Source of the DNA: Pelagibius sp.
GTDB lineage: Bacteria; Pseudomonadota; Alphaproteobacteria; Kiloniellales; Kiloniellaceae
Direction: 5' to 3'
Assembly: GCF_028281305.1 (NCBI RefSeq)
Contig: NZ_JANQKD010000003.1
Coordinates: 62,001-126,000 of the forward strand
Length of the DNA stretch: 64,000 bases
This document shows, one piece after another, positions 51,066 to 59,925 of this stretch (positions within the stretch are counted from its first letter, which is position 1; every line of letters begins with the position of its first letter). A model generated the notes under the pieces. That model was not told where the DNA came from. It saw only the letters and a list, made by a program, of their open reading frames with translations, and made no database searches. Made by a program: the position numbers and the translations under genes.

Positions 51066-52424
51066 ATGTCCGCCGAACCGCAACCACAGACCAGCCCGGC
51101 AAGCGGACCCATGCCAGAGCGCCAGGCGCCGCCGCAGGCTATGGACAGCGAGCCTCTGACCCTGATGCGGGCGCTGGAGTGGGCGTTCATGCTGTTCGCA
51201 ATGCTGGCAGCGTCCTACGCATTTGCGCTGCAGCGCCCGGTCGAAACACTGAGCTGGTATCTCATCTACCTGACCGCCCTCGGCCTCTTCGTCCTGCGGT
51301 ACGGGACCTTTCTCTCGGCGGTCTGGCTCGCCGGGCCGCTGTTGCTCTGGCCGGTCCTGGCCGCAACGTCCTACTTCTGGTCGGAGACGCCAAGTCAGAC
51401 CCTGCGGGCAACCATTCAGCTCACGATGACGGTGCTGATCGCATCCTACATCGGCGGACGGTTCTCGATCTTTGACATCTGCCGCGGCCTGTTTTGGGTG
51501 ACGCTCGCCTGCGGGCTGGTCTCGCTGCTGGCGATCCTCGCAAAGCTGGGAATTGCCTACGATCACAATGGAATCGCACGCGGTATCTTTCCGCACAAGA
51601 ACGTGCTTGGCGGCCGCATGGTGCTCCTGCTGATCTGCTCGATTCTGCTGTTCGCCTTGGGCTGGAACCGGCCGCTTGTCCTGTTCGCCGCGGGGCTATG
51701 CCTGGTTCTGACCGCTCTCAGCCGTTCGGCAACCTCCATCGTCATGATGTTCGGCCTCTGCGCGCTTGCACCGGTGCTGCTGTCCTGGCGGTCGCCCGGC
51801 CCCATGCGCCTGCTGGCCTACCTCGTTGCAGCAATGGTGGCTGCGTCCGGCGCCTGGTTTGTGCTGTCCTACGGTATCGACCCCACCGGCCTGGCGCTGG
51901 ACGCCCTGGGCAAGGAGCGCACCCTGACAGGCCGCTCCGTGCTGTGGGACTTCGCTACCGGACTGATCGCGCAGCGCCCTGTGCTGGGCGTTGGCTACAA
52001 CGCCTTTTGGGACGGCAATGCCGGCTCGTTCAGCAGCTACATCCAGTATGTGATGCAGCAGAACCTGGTGAACTTCCACAACTCCTACCTGGACATCACT
52101 GTTCAGATGGGCTTCGTGGGCCTCTCCGTGACCCTTGCGACCGGCGTCTGGTTTGGAATCGTCGCCTTGAAGGTGCTGCGCCACGGCGGCGATGCGACGG
52201 CTGCCCTGCCTGCCTTCTTCCTTGCCTTCGTCGCGGTCTACTCGCTCAGTGAATACGCACTGTTCCGCCAGCATTCACTGATACAGATCCTGCTCGGGGC
52301 AATTCTGGTCGCCAGCATCCGGCAGGCAGCGGAGCTTTCCGAAGCTAGGCTGGAGTCGACCCTAACCGCCCTTGGCAGAGGCGCCGCCAGATCTCCGCAA
52401 TCAACTGGCTGGAGACATAGCTGA
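51066..52424 (+). CDS. O-antigen ligase/polymerase family protein (Wzy/ExoQ-like)
   Basis: This 452-residue membrane protein has about ten hydrophobic segments and a long periplasmic loop near 280-340 that contains ERTLTGRSVLWDF and PVLGVGYNAFW, typical of ExoQ and O-antigen ligases. It would polymerise the lipid-linked repeat unit or transfer the chain in the periplasm. The 3' end overlaps the end of the convergent glycosyltransferase by 80 bases. Confidence 0.92.
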   Translation: MSAEPQPQTSPASGPMPERQAPPQAMDSEPLTLMRALEWAFMLFAMLAASYAFALQRPVETLSWYLIYLTALGLFVLRYGTFLSAVWLAGPLLLWPVLAATSYFWSETPSQTLRATIQLTMTVLIASYIGGRFSIFDICRGLFWVTLACGLVSLLAILAKLGIAYDHNGIARGIFPHKNVLGGRMVLLLICSILLFALGWNRPLVLFAAGLCLVLTALSRSATSIVMMFGLCALAPVLLSWRSPGPMRLLAYLVAAMVAASGAWFVLSYGIDPTGLALDALGKERTLTGRSVLWDFATGLIAQRPVLGVGYNAFWDGNAGSFSSYIQYVMQQNLVNFHNSYLDITVQMGFVGLSVTLATGVWFGIVALKVLRHGGDATAALPAFFLAFVAVYSLSEYALFRQHSLIQILLGAILVASIRQAAELSEARLESTLTALGRGAARSPQSTGWRHS

Positions 52425-53343
52425 AGACGTGCCAGCCCTTGAGACTGGCCAGGGCCGCCCGGTGCCAGCTACGCTCGCGGGCCTCGTCGACGAAGACACG
52501 CCACTGCAGTCGTTGCTCCAGGCTTCGACAAAGATCCTGCATTGCCGAGCGAAATCCGGGAGAGGCCAGCGCCGGGTGCTCCAGGAAGCGAAGGTTGACC
52601 GCAAGAAACTGCCGCAGATCCTCAGTGCTGTGGCGTGCGGTCAAGGAGTCCGAGCGCAAGCGGTAGCGGTAGAGCGCCTCCTGACAGAGGAAGAAGCGCG
52701 CACCGGCGGCGAAGCAGGCCATGTAGAAGGCGAAGTCCTCTGCAAAGCGCAGGTTCTCTTCGTAGCGCAGACCCTGACTTTGGAGAAACCGCCGGGAAAT
52801 CAGCGGCTTCAGGAAGCCGTAGCTGCGCCGGGGGCGTTGCGGATCCGGTAGGTTGCCACGCAAAAAGTCCGCTGCGGTGATGGGTGCGCAGCTCGCCACC
52901 TCCCCGGCCGGCAGCATGGGCTCACGGTCACCCGCTTCATCCTCCAAGAGCAGATTGTCCGCCAGAAGATCGGCATTGCAGTCGCGCGCCAATGCGGTCA
53001 GGCGGGCAAGACGCCCGGGCTCAAAGGCGTCATCCGCATCGAGCAGCGCGATCCACTCACCTCTTGCATGGTCAAGCCCGAGATTGCGCGCCGCAGCGGG
53101 TCCCCCGTTGCACTCCGCCGCGATCACACGGACACGGTCGTCGGTCGCGGCAAGGGACCGGGCAATCGCAAGCGTAGAGTCCCGCGAACAATCGTCGATG
53201 ATGAGGATCTCGAAGTCTGAAAGACTCTGCGCCTGGACCGAAGCAACCGTGCGCTCCAGGAACTCCGCCGCGTTGTAGGCAGGCACAACTACAGAGACGC
53301 GGGGCGGCCGCTTCTCGATATCGCCGCGCGGCGTCTCTGGCAT
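52345..53343 (-). CDS. Family 2 glycosyltransferase (ExoO-like)
   Basis: This 332-residue GT-A enzyme has the opening VSVVVPAYNAAEFLE and the metal-binding LLDADD near 105. The later GFLKPLISRRFL and RFAEDFAFYMACFAAGARF regions match succinoglycan-type transferases. It is a paralogue of the gene at 59.9-60.9 kb. The ATG at 53343 was chosen because the family domain begins 15 residues later; an upstream extension is Arg-rich and doubtful. It shares 80 bases at its 3' end with the polymerase gene. Confidence 0.9.
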   Translation of the reverse strand: MPETPRGDIEKRPPRVSVVVPAYNAAEFLERTVASVQAQSLSDFEILIIDDCSRDSTLAIARSLAATDDRVRVIAAECNGGPAAARNLGLDHARGEWIALLDADDAFEPGRLARLTALARDCNADLLADNLLLEDEAGDREPMLPAGEVASCAPITAADFLRGNLPDPQRPRRSYGFLKPLISRRFLQSQGLRYEENLRFAEDFAFYMACFAAGARFFLCQEALYRYRLRSDSLTARHSTEDLRQFLAVNLRFLEHPALASPGFRSAMQDLCRSLEQRLQWRVFVDEARERSWHRAALASLKGWHVFSYVSSQLIAEIWRRLCQGRLGSTPA

Positions 53344-53658
53344 TGACGTTTCTGACAACTGGTCTGCGGGCCTTTGTCGTAAGTGAGCGAACGACAGGGT
53401 CGTTGCGCGGCAGAGTAGCCTTCCTCGGAGCCGTCCTGGCTGGAACAACTTTGTGGCATGCTTGCCTTCGTCATTCCGACCATACTATTGGGAAACAAGG
53501 GTAAAGTGGATCGCACCCCAACGTCCGTTCCTGGCCTCTTCATCTAGGTGTCGGCCAGGGTTCGGATGCGGCGGAAGTCCCGGAAAGAGGCACCGCCGCC
53601 GGCCCTGGAGGGAATGCGCCGACACTTGGCTTTAGATGACACTGGGAAGCGCTGCACC
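53344..53658. promoter_or_regulatory. Divergent spacer between glycosyltransferase and phosphatase-fold genes
   Basis: This 315-base stretch separates divergent starts. It is comparatively AT-rich in the middle (about 53445-53510). I see no convincing gene, hairpin or operator in it, although in-frame extensions of both flanking genes run into it. Confidence 0.4.
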
Positions 53659-55032
53659 ATGTCCGAGACGCCGAAGTCCCTGATCGTTCTGGAGTTCAAC
53701 GAACTCTGCCCGCCAATTCTGAACCGCCTGATGGGCAAGGGTGTGCTGCCGAACTTCCGGCGCCTGCACGACCGTTCGGAGGTATTCGTTTCCACCACCA
53801 ACGACGAGAGCCTGGAGCCCTGGGTTCAGTGGGTGAGCTATCACACCGGCCAGCCGCAGACGGTGCACGGAATCACCGAGCTCGACCAGGGGCATTGCAT
53901 CACGCTGCACCAGCTCTGGGACCGCTTCGCCGAAGAGGGCAAGAGCGCTCTTGTCTTCGGCTCCATGAATGTGAGCCCGTCGAAAAGCGACCGGGTCACT
54001 GTGGTGCCCGATCCCTGGTCGCGGCAGGTGCCGCCCTCCGATGACGCCTTCCAGGTGTTCCATCGTTTCGTGGCCCACAAGGTGACCGAGCACGCGAACC
54101 CGGATGCCGATGGCGGGGCGCGTGACGCACTGGCCTTCGGGAAGTTCCTGCTCGGCCATGGGCTCAGCCTCGGAACCGCTGGGCGCGCCGCCTCACAACT
54201 GCTGGCCGAGCGTTTCGGCAAGCGCGACCGGCGCTGGCATCGCGCGACGATCCTCGATCAGCTCTCCTGGGACGTCTTCAAGCACAGCTACCGCAAGCGC
54301 CGCCCCGACGTCGCCTTCTTCTTCGCCAACTCCGTGGCCTTCTACCAGCACCGCTATTGGCGGCACATGGCCGCCGAGGAGTACAGCGCGAAACCCAGCG
54401 GCGCGGAACTCGCGTCCTACGGCGACGCGATCGAGACCGGCTACCGCGGCCTCGATCTGCTGGTCGGAGACGCCCTGCGGCTGGTGGGCAACGATGGCGC
54501 CGTCGTCCTCGTGACCGCGTTGAGCCAGGAGGCGAACCTGAAGTACGAGGACATCGGCGGCAAGTTCGTGCACCGCCCGCGCGACTTCCGCAAGCTGTTG
54601 GATTGGCTGGACGCCCCGGCGAGCGCCACGGTGGAGCCGGTGATGACGCATCAGGCCTGGGCAAGCTTCGAAGACGAAGCGGGGGCCCGCCGCTTCGAAA
54701 CCGCTCTTGGGCAGGTGACAGCCGCCGGCGAGCCGGTCTTCGCCTGGCGCCGCGACGGCGCGCGGGTGATGTTCTGGTGCAACTTCATACAGCCGCTCGA
54801 TGAAGCTGCTCAGATGCACCGCGGCAACGGTGCGAAGGTGCCCTTCTCCGCCTTCTTCGCACCGGTCGGCTACGTCAACAACAGCCAGCACCACCGGGAC
54901 GGCGCGTTCTGGGTCATGAGCCCGGGCAGGCCGCATCGCGTGGCAACCGGCAAACTGCCGCTGGAAACGGCGGCGGAGATGACGATGAACATCCTGCCCG
55001 GGCGACGGCAGCCGCTCCGCAAGGTAGCCTGA
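53659..55032 (+). CDS. Alkaline-phosphatase-superfamily protein of the polysaccharide locus
   Basis: This 457-residue protein opens with SLIVLEFNELCPPILNRLM, then LPNFRRLHDRSEVF and LEPWVQWVSYHTG, which fit the fold of phosphodiesterase/sulfatase-like alkaline phosphatases. Two-metal ligands are less clear than in classical members; VVLVTALSQE occupies the place where such enzymes often have an SDHG motif. No signal peptide is seen, so it probably works in the cytoplasm. It could trim or transfer a phosphate- or sulfate-linked group on the polysaccharide; the function is unknown. Confidence 0.75.
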   Translation: MSETPKSLIVLEFNELCPPILNRLMGKGVLPNFRRLHDRSEVFVSTTNDESLEPWVQWVSYHTGQPQTVHGITELDQGHCITLHQLWDRFAEEGKSALVFGSMNVSPSKSDRVTVVPDPWSRQVPPSDDAFQVFHRFVAHKVTEHANPDADGGARDALAFGKFLLGHGLSLGTAGRAASQLLAERFGKRDRRWHRATILDQLSWDVFKHSYRKRRPDVAFFFANSVAFYQHRYWRHMAAEEYSAKPSGAELASYGDAIETGYRGLDLLVGDALRLVGNDGAVVLVTALSQEANLKYEDIGGKFVHRPRDFRKLLDWLDAPASATVEPVMTHQAWASFEDEAGARRFETALGQVTAAGEPVFAWRRDGARVMFWCNFIQPLDEAAQMHRGNGAKVPFSAFFAPVGYVNNSQHHRDGAFWVMSPGRPHRVATGKLPLETAAEMTMNILPGRRQPLRKVA

Positions 55033-55052
55033 ACCAAACAGAGAGGCGCGTT

Positions 55053-56003
55053 TCAGCCGCTGGCCGCCGGCTTGGTCGTCTTGAGTGCGCGCGCCAGACC
55101 GTCGCTCCAGCGCGACGGCAGGACAAACTGGCTGAGCAGGCGGAGCACATAGCGCCAGGAGATGTAGCCTTCGCGCCAGCAGCGCCAGAGGCCCATCAGC
55201 ACGGCGCCCGGGTTCCGCCAGACATGCGCCGGCATCTTAGACGCAAGCTGGGCAGCGAACTTGCGGCGCGTCTCCAGCGGCATCAGGTCATGGGTCGTTG
55301 CCAGCCAGTCCAGGGACAGCAGGAATTTCGGGCGGTAGCTCATGCGGTCCTTCCGATCCTCGGCATGCCAGCGGCTGAGCGGCTCCGGATGATACCGGAA
55401 CACAGCCCCCGCCTGCTGGAGCCGCAGACAAAAGTCCACATCCTGATGGATTCTCAGATCGTCTGTGAAGCGGACTCTGCGGGCCAGGTCCCGGCTCATG
55501 AACAACGATGAGGTATGGATGAGATTGCCCCGCCAGGGAAAGAGATAGTCACCGACACTCTCGCCCTCTGCGAGGCCCCGTTCCGGCAGGGTCAGGCGTT
55601 CCACGCCCCGGTCGAGCACCACCTGGCTGTAGTAGACGGAGTCCTGCGGCCGTCCGTCCTCGAGATAGGTTGCGACCTGGCGCGACAGTTTGTCGGAGGT
55701 CCAGACGTCGTCGGAATCGAGCAGCGCGACAACCTCTCCGCCGGCCGCGTCAAGGCCTGTATTGCGGGCGGTCGCACCGCCGCGGTTGCGCTCCAGCGTG
55801 ATCCAGCGCAACAGGCCTTCCGCCGTCTTCGGCAGCGCAAGGGAGACATCGATTGTCGAGGCATCGTCAACGATGATGATTTCGTAGGGCTCGTAGTCCT
55901 GCGCCAAAACAGAATCGATGGCGCGCTGCAGCTCGGCGCGGCGGTTGTAGGTCGGGATCACGACACTCACCAGGGGCCCGGTCATTGCCGGCTTCTCCGT
56001 CAT
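55053..56003 (-). CDS. Family 2 glycosyltransferase
   Basis: This 316-residue GT-A enzyme has the opening VSVVIPTYNRRAELQRAI, metal-binding LLDSDDVW near 95, and FCLRLQQAGAVF. The ATG at 56003 overlaps the preceding GT8 gene stop by 4 bases, which decides this start over a longer frame. It is the last gene of a GT4-GT8-GT2 set. Confidence 0.9.
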   Translation of the reverse strand: MTEKPAMTGPLVSVVIPTYNRRAELQRAIDSVLAQDYEPYEIIIVDDASTIDVSLALPKTAEGLLRWITLERNRGGATARNTGLDAAGGEVVALLDSDDVWTSDKLSRQVATYLEDGRPQDSVYYSQVVLDRGVERLTLPERGLAEGESVGDYLFPWRGNLIHTSSLFMSRDLARRVRFTDDLRIHQDVDFCLRLQQAGAVFRYHPEPLSRWHAEDRKDRMSYRPKFLLSLDWLATTHDLMPLETRRKFAAQLASKMPAHVWRNPGAVLMGLWRCWREGYISWRYVLRLLSQFVLPSRWSDGLARALKTTKPAASG

Positions 56004-56980
56004 GGCCTGCTTTCCTGGGCCGTCAACGCCAGACGCCCGCCCTTCAGCTGACGAAAGGCCCTGCGTGTCGGATAGTACGCAGCGGGAAGCCGGTCGCGGA
56101 ACGCCACCAGCGGCCACCGCGCGACCCGCCGCAGCACGCTGCCGAGGGACACGTCCCGGGGCCGGAATCCGTGGTAAGGTGTCTTCGCAAGATATTGATA
56201 ATAGATGTCTTTATGAGGGTGTGTGTTCAGGAAGTGCCAGGGCTTAGACGGCGTCGTGTAGTGGATAATGCCGGGGTTCAGCAACAGGTTCCGGAACGCG
56301 CGGTAGCTCATCGAAAGGCCCTCCGGCTCGCACCACAGCATCGAGGTCTGGAAGTTCCAATGCGGCGGCAACTCGGTGATGTCGCCCTCGAAGATCGCGT
56401 TCAAGGCGTCCTGATCATGCGCGTAGAGATGTGCGTGATGGGCTTCGATGAAGCGGATCAGGTGCTCGGTGGCGTTGAGCTGCCGCCAGCGCCCGAGATC
56501 CAGCAGAAGAACGCCCGCATTAAAGTAGTCTGCGCCGGGCGACATCTGGAGGTCGCCGTGGCGGACGAAAAACGGATTGTGCACCGCGCCGATGGTCCGG
56601 CCCGCAAGGTCGCTCGCCCAGAGCGGGGCCAAGTCAGTCTGGACCACCATATCGCAATCCAGATAAAGCACCCGCTCCACATCTTCCAGGATCTCGGGAA
56701 TGAAGATCCTGAGGTACGACGCATGGGAGATGTGGTTGTCGGTGCGGAAATGGCTGTAGCGATCAATGTTGAAGGGCTGAAACCTGAGGCTGACCCTCGG
56801 ATTGCCTTCAGCGATGCCGCGCAGCTTCGCCTGATCCTCAGCACCCATGTTCAAGGTGATCGCCACAATATCGAAGACGTTGTCCGGGTTGTTCTCCAGC
56901 AGGGAGACAAGCGTAACCGCGAGATGCTGGCTGTAGCTGCCGTCGACACCGAAGACGAGCTTGATGGGCGCGGTCGTCAT
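56000..56980 (-). CDS. Family 8 glycosyltransferase, LgtC-like
   Basis: This 326-residue retaining galactosyl- or glucosyltransferase has the metal-binding DCD in VLYLDCDMVVQTDLAPLW near 95-112 and a conserved YFNAGVLLLDL region. The C-terminal part contains IIHYTTPSKPWHF, also typical. It overlaps both neighbours by 4 bases, within one operon. The donor is probably UDP-galactose or UDP-glucose. Confidence 0.93.
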   Translation of the reverse strand: MTTAPIKLVFGVDGSYSQHLAVTLVSLLENNPDNVFDIVAITLNMGAEDQAKLRGIAEGNPRVSLRFQPFNIDRYSHFRTDNHISHASYLRIFIPEILEDVERVLYLDCDMVVQTDLAPLWASDLAGRTIGAVHNPFFVRHGDLQMSPGADYFNAGVLLLDLGRWRQLNATEHLIRFIEAHHAHLYAHDQDALNAIFEGDITELPPHWNFQTSMLWCEPEGLSMSYRAFRNLLLNPGIIHYTTPSKPWHFLNTHPHKDIYYQYLAKTPYHGFRPRDVSLGSVLRRVARWPLVAFRDRLPAAYYPTRRAFRQLKGGRLALTAQESRP

Positions 56981-58152
56981 AGAGCGCCGCTCCTGCCCGC
57001 ATCGCTTTGTGCCCCGGGCTGCACGTCAGGTTGCGCGCCCGCCAGAAAGCGGTTCTCCTTCGCCGCTGACATCGCCTGACCTGCCATCTGGCGGGCGGTG
57101 ACAAAGGCGTTCAGCGTCATGATCAGGCTCTCAATCTGTTTCTGCGGGTCGATCTCGGGCCGCTTCCCGTAGCTCCAGGCAGCCTCCGAGGCTGCTTTAT
57201 AGACCGGGGAATCGGCCCAGAATTCCCGGACCGCATCCGCCCAGACTTCGGCGGGCGCATCGTGCGGGAGGACCCGGCCGGCCGGGCCGATCGCTTCCGG
57301 CAGCCCGCCCCGATTGCTGCCAATGGCCGGGATACCGCTGAACTGCGCCTCGGTCACCACGCGCCCCCAGGCCTCCTCCCATTGGCTCGGCACCAAAAGG
57401 CAGCGGGTGGCGCCATAGACGCTGCGCATGTCGTGGGTCCGCGGCTGCAGGCGAATATTCGGATGGGTCGCGACCCGCGCCTCGAGGGCGTTCTTCTCCT
57501 GCGCGTTCATCGGCCAGCCTTCCACGAAGCAGAAGGGGATCTCCGGGCACAGCCTGGCGACTTCAAAGGCCAGGTCGGCCCCTTTGACGGGATGCGGATT
57601 GATGAAGGTGACCTGCCTCGGTTCGACTTCGGTCCGGTAGCGGGCGGCGCGAAACAGCGGCCGGATCACCGTCGCCTTGGGCCCGTAGACCGTCTCGAAA
57701 CGATCCGCCACAAACTGCGAATTCGCAATATAGCCGAGTGACGGCAGCGCAGCCGGGTCCCCGCCCAGTTCATGGAACTCGACATCGCGCAGATAAACGA
57801 CCGTGGGGACACCTGCCCGCACAAAGCCCTGGGCCATGCGCAGGGACTCGCCGGACTGGACCAGCACCACATCGGGGCACCAGCGATCAAGCAGGCGGTC
57901 CACCTGTGCGGCCGGCATCCAGGCACGAAACACCCGATATCCCGGCGTGGCGTCCGCCAGCAAAGGCCGGCGGGTCAGCTTCATCACAACCCGATTGCGG
58001 AACGCCAGCCAGCCGTTTCCTTGAAGCTGCGCCAGCACTTCGCTGTGGTGGCCCGCCTCGCGCAACGCCAGGATCAGCTCATGGCTGCTGGACTCCGACC
58101 CGCCGACGCGTTGGGGCAGATATCCATGGCCGGTCGCGAAGAGGATCTTCAT
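56977..58152 (-). CDS. Family 4 glycosyltransferase
   Basis: This 391-residue GT-B enzyme begins MKILFATGHGYLPQRVGGSE and has the donor-binding region PSQWEEAWGRVVTEAQFSG, with the EX7E-type pattern, near 290-310. The ATG at 58152 was chosen because it opens the family fold; the longer frame upstream lies in the spacer. It heads the GT4-GT8-GT2 set and is divergent from the cyclase gene. Confidence 0.92.
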   Translation of the reverse strand: MKILFATGHGYLPQRVGGSESSSHELILALREAGHHSEVLAQLQGNGWLAFRNRVVMKLTRRPLLADATPGYRVFRAWMPAAQVDRLLDRWCPDVVLVQSGESLRMAQGFVRAGVPTVVYLRDVEFHELGGDPAALPSLGYIANSQFVADRFETVYGPKATVIRPLFRAARYRTEVEPRQVTFINPHPVKGADLAFEVARLCPEIPFCFVEGWPMNAQEKNALEARVATHPNIRLQPRTHDMRSVYGATRCLLVPSQWEEAWGRVVTEAQFSGIPAIGSNRGGLPEAIGPAGRVLPHDAPAEVWADAVREFWADSPVYKAASEAAWSYGKRPEIDPQKQIESLIMTLNAFVTARQMAGQAMSAAKENRFLAGAQPDVQPGAQSDAGRSGAL

Positions 58153-58302
58153 GCTCCAGCCTCCCGGGTGCGGGCAGGAAGCAGAGCATCCGATTTCTTG
58201 TGTCCTTGCCACAATCTGTCCAAAATTCCGCCGCAGTGTGGAGTGGCAGAAGGCTGCAGGGCAGCCCGCCGGTTCGGGCGCGCCGCGCCTGGTTCACCGG
58301 GA

Positions 58303-58347
58303 ATCGATCCACAGGGGGTCGATCCACAGGGGGTCGATCGATTGGGG
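58303..58347. repeat. Three tandem 15-bp repeats
   Basis: Units at 58303-58317, 58318-58332 and 58333-58347 share GTCGATCCACAGGGG; the first differs at its first two bases and the third has several changes. They lie 27 bases before the cyclase start, in the divergent promoter region. Confidence 0.85.
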
Positions 58348-58373
58348 AAAGCAAAGATCTGCGAGGGAAGAGC

Positions 58374-59807
58374 ATGAGCCTGACGTCGAGCGTTACCTCG
58401 ATGGTATGGGATGAAACGACGCAGGCGCGGGTCCGCCATGCGCTGCGCGGCGAGGAGGATGCGGGGCTGGTCTTCGCCCTGGGCGCACGTACGCTGGCGC
58501 TGATCGTGGTCGGCGCCTGGCTCATCATCGAAGTGCCGATGCCGCGGGCCAGCTACTACCTGGGCATCATCGGCCTGTTTCTGCTCCTGGGTGCTGCACA
58601 CTATGTTACTCGCACGCGCACGGAACATCCGACCGCCTGGACCGCACTCTTCATCGCGTTGGACTCGGCACTTCTGGCCGTCGCTCTGATCTTTCCAAAT
58701 CCGCTCTCCGACGCCCCCTGGCCGATCCAGGGCAACCTGAAAATCCACAATGACCTCTATCTCTACATCTGGCTGGCACTGGCAGCGATCAGCTACTCGC
58801 CGATCCTGGTGATCTGGACCGGCATCACGACGATGGTCGCCTGGAGCCTGGCGGTCTGGTGGGTGATTTCGCTGCCCAGCACGATCACCGAGACCAACCA
58901 GCACCTTGCAACCGCCGCCGATCCGCTTTGGGTCGATCAGAACTTCGGCCTGATCTTCGACCCCTTTTTCGTCAGCATCACCGGATGGGCAAACCAGGTG
59001 GTGCTTTTCCTGATTGCCACCGGGCTGGTGGCGGCAGCCGTCTGGCGATCGCGCAAACTGCTGATCCGCCAGGCCCGCGCCGAGCGGGCGCGCGGCAACC
59101 TGGCACGCTTCTTCTCGCCCAATGTCGTCGAGCAGCTGGCTGACAGCGACGATGCGCTGGCCGAGGTGCGAACCCAGGAGGTTGCGGTCCTCTTCATCGA
59201 TCTCGTCGGCTTTACGCGCTTTGCAGAGACCTTGGAGCCCGTGGCGGTCATCGAGTTGCTGCGCACTTTTCACCAGAGAACCGCGAAGGTCATCTTCGAA
59301 CACGGGGGCACCATCGACAAGTACCTGGGCGACGGCATCATGGCGACCTTCGGAACCCCGACCCCCGGCGCCAAGGACGCGCTCGCCGCCCTGCACTGCG
59401 CCTGCGCCCTGCGCGATACTCTCGATGCCTGGAACCGGGAACGGGAAGCAGCCGGAGAACCGGCCCTGCGGGCCGGTATGGGCCTCCACTTCGGGCCGGT
59501 GGTTGTCGGCGCGGTCGGCGATTCCCGCTGCCTGGAGTTCACGGTCATCGGTGACTCGGTGAATGTGGCCAGCCGGCTGGAGCGGCTGACGCGGCAGAGG
59601 AACCGGTCCATCATTGTTAGCGGAGCGGCAATTGAAATGGCCGAGGCGCAGGCGGAAAGCGACACCGAAAGAGCCCTCGTAAACCGCTTCGACCGCATCG
59701 AAGACGCCGAGTTGCGTGGCCGCAGCGCCCGCATGCCCATCTGGTCGCCACGCGCTGCCGGAGAAGCGGCCTTGCCCGCGACAGCACCAACGACCACGAC
59801 GGACTGA
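58374..59807 (+). CDS. Membrane-bound class III adenylate/guanylate cyclase
   Basis: This 477-residue protein has five or six hydrophobic segments in residues 35-225, a linker ARFFSPNVVEQLAD (244-257) and a class III cyclase domain from about 268. The metal-binding aspartates are D276 (FIDLVGFT) and D320 (LGDGIMATFG). The start follows GAGGGAAG. It makes cAMP or cGMP in response to an unknown signal. It sits alone on its strand among glycosyltransferase genes, so it may control polysaccharide production. Confidence 0.93.
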   Translation: MSLTSSVTSMVWDETTQARVRHALRGEEDAGLVFALGARTLALIVVGAWLIIEVPMPRASYYLGIIGLFLLLGAAHYVTRTRTEHPTAWTALFIALDSALLAVALIFPNPLSDAPWPIQGNLKIHNDLYLYIWLALAAISYSPILVIWTGITTMVAWSLAVWWVISLPSTITETNQHLATAADPLWVDQNFGLIFDPFFVSITGWANQVVLFLIATGLVAAAVWRSRKLLIRQARAERARGNLARFFSPNVVEQLADSDDALAEVRTQEVAVLFIDLVGFTRFAETLEPVAVIELLRTFHQRTAKVIFEHGGTIDKYLGDGIMATFGTPTPGAKDALAALHCACALRDTLDAWNREREAAGEPALRAGMGLHFGPVVVGAVGDSRCLEFTVIGDSVNVASRLERLTRQRNRSIIVSGAAIEMAEAQAESDTERALVNRFDRIEDAELRGRSARMPIWSPRAAGEAALPATAPTTTTD

Positions 59808-59829
59808 AGCCGCCGCCGGCCAAGGCCCG

Positions 59830-59919
59830 CCCCGAACCCCAGCGCCCCGAACCTCGGCGTCCCCAACCTCGGCGTCCCGGACTTCGGCGTCCCGGACTTC
59901 GGCATCCTGGACTTCCGCG
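59830..59919. repeat. Six tandem 15-bp repeats
   Basis: Six units of a TCCCGGACTTCGGCG-like 15-mer run from 59830 to 59919, with gradual divergence from one end to the other (CGAACC, CAACC, GGACTT forms). They fill the space between the convergent cyclase and glycosyltransferase genes. On the minus strand they would encode a DAEVR-like pentapeptide repeat, but no gene there is convincing. Confidence 0.88.
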
Positions 59920-59925
59920 CCGCCT

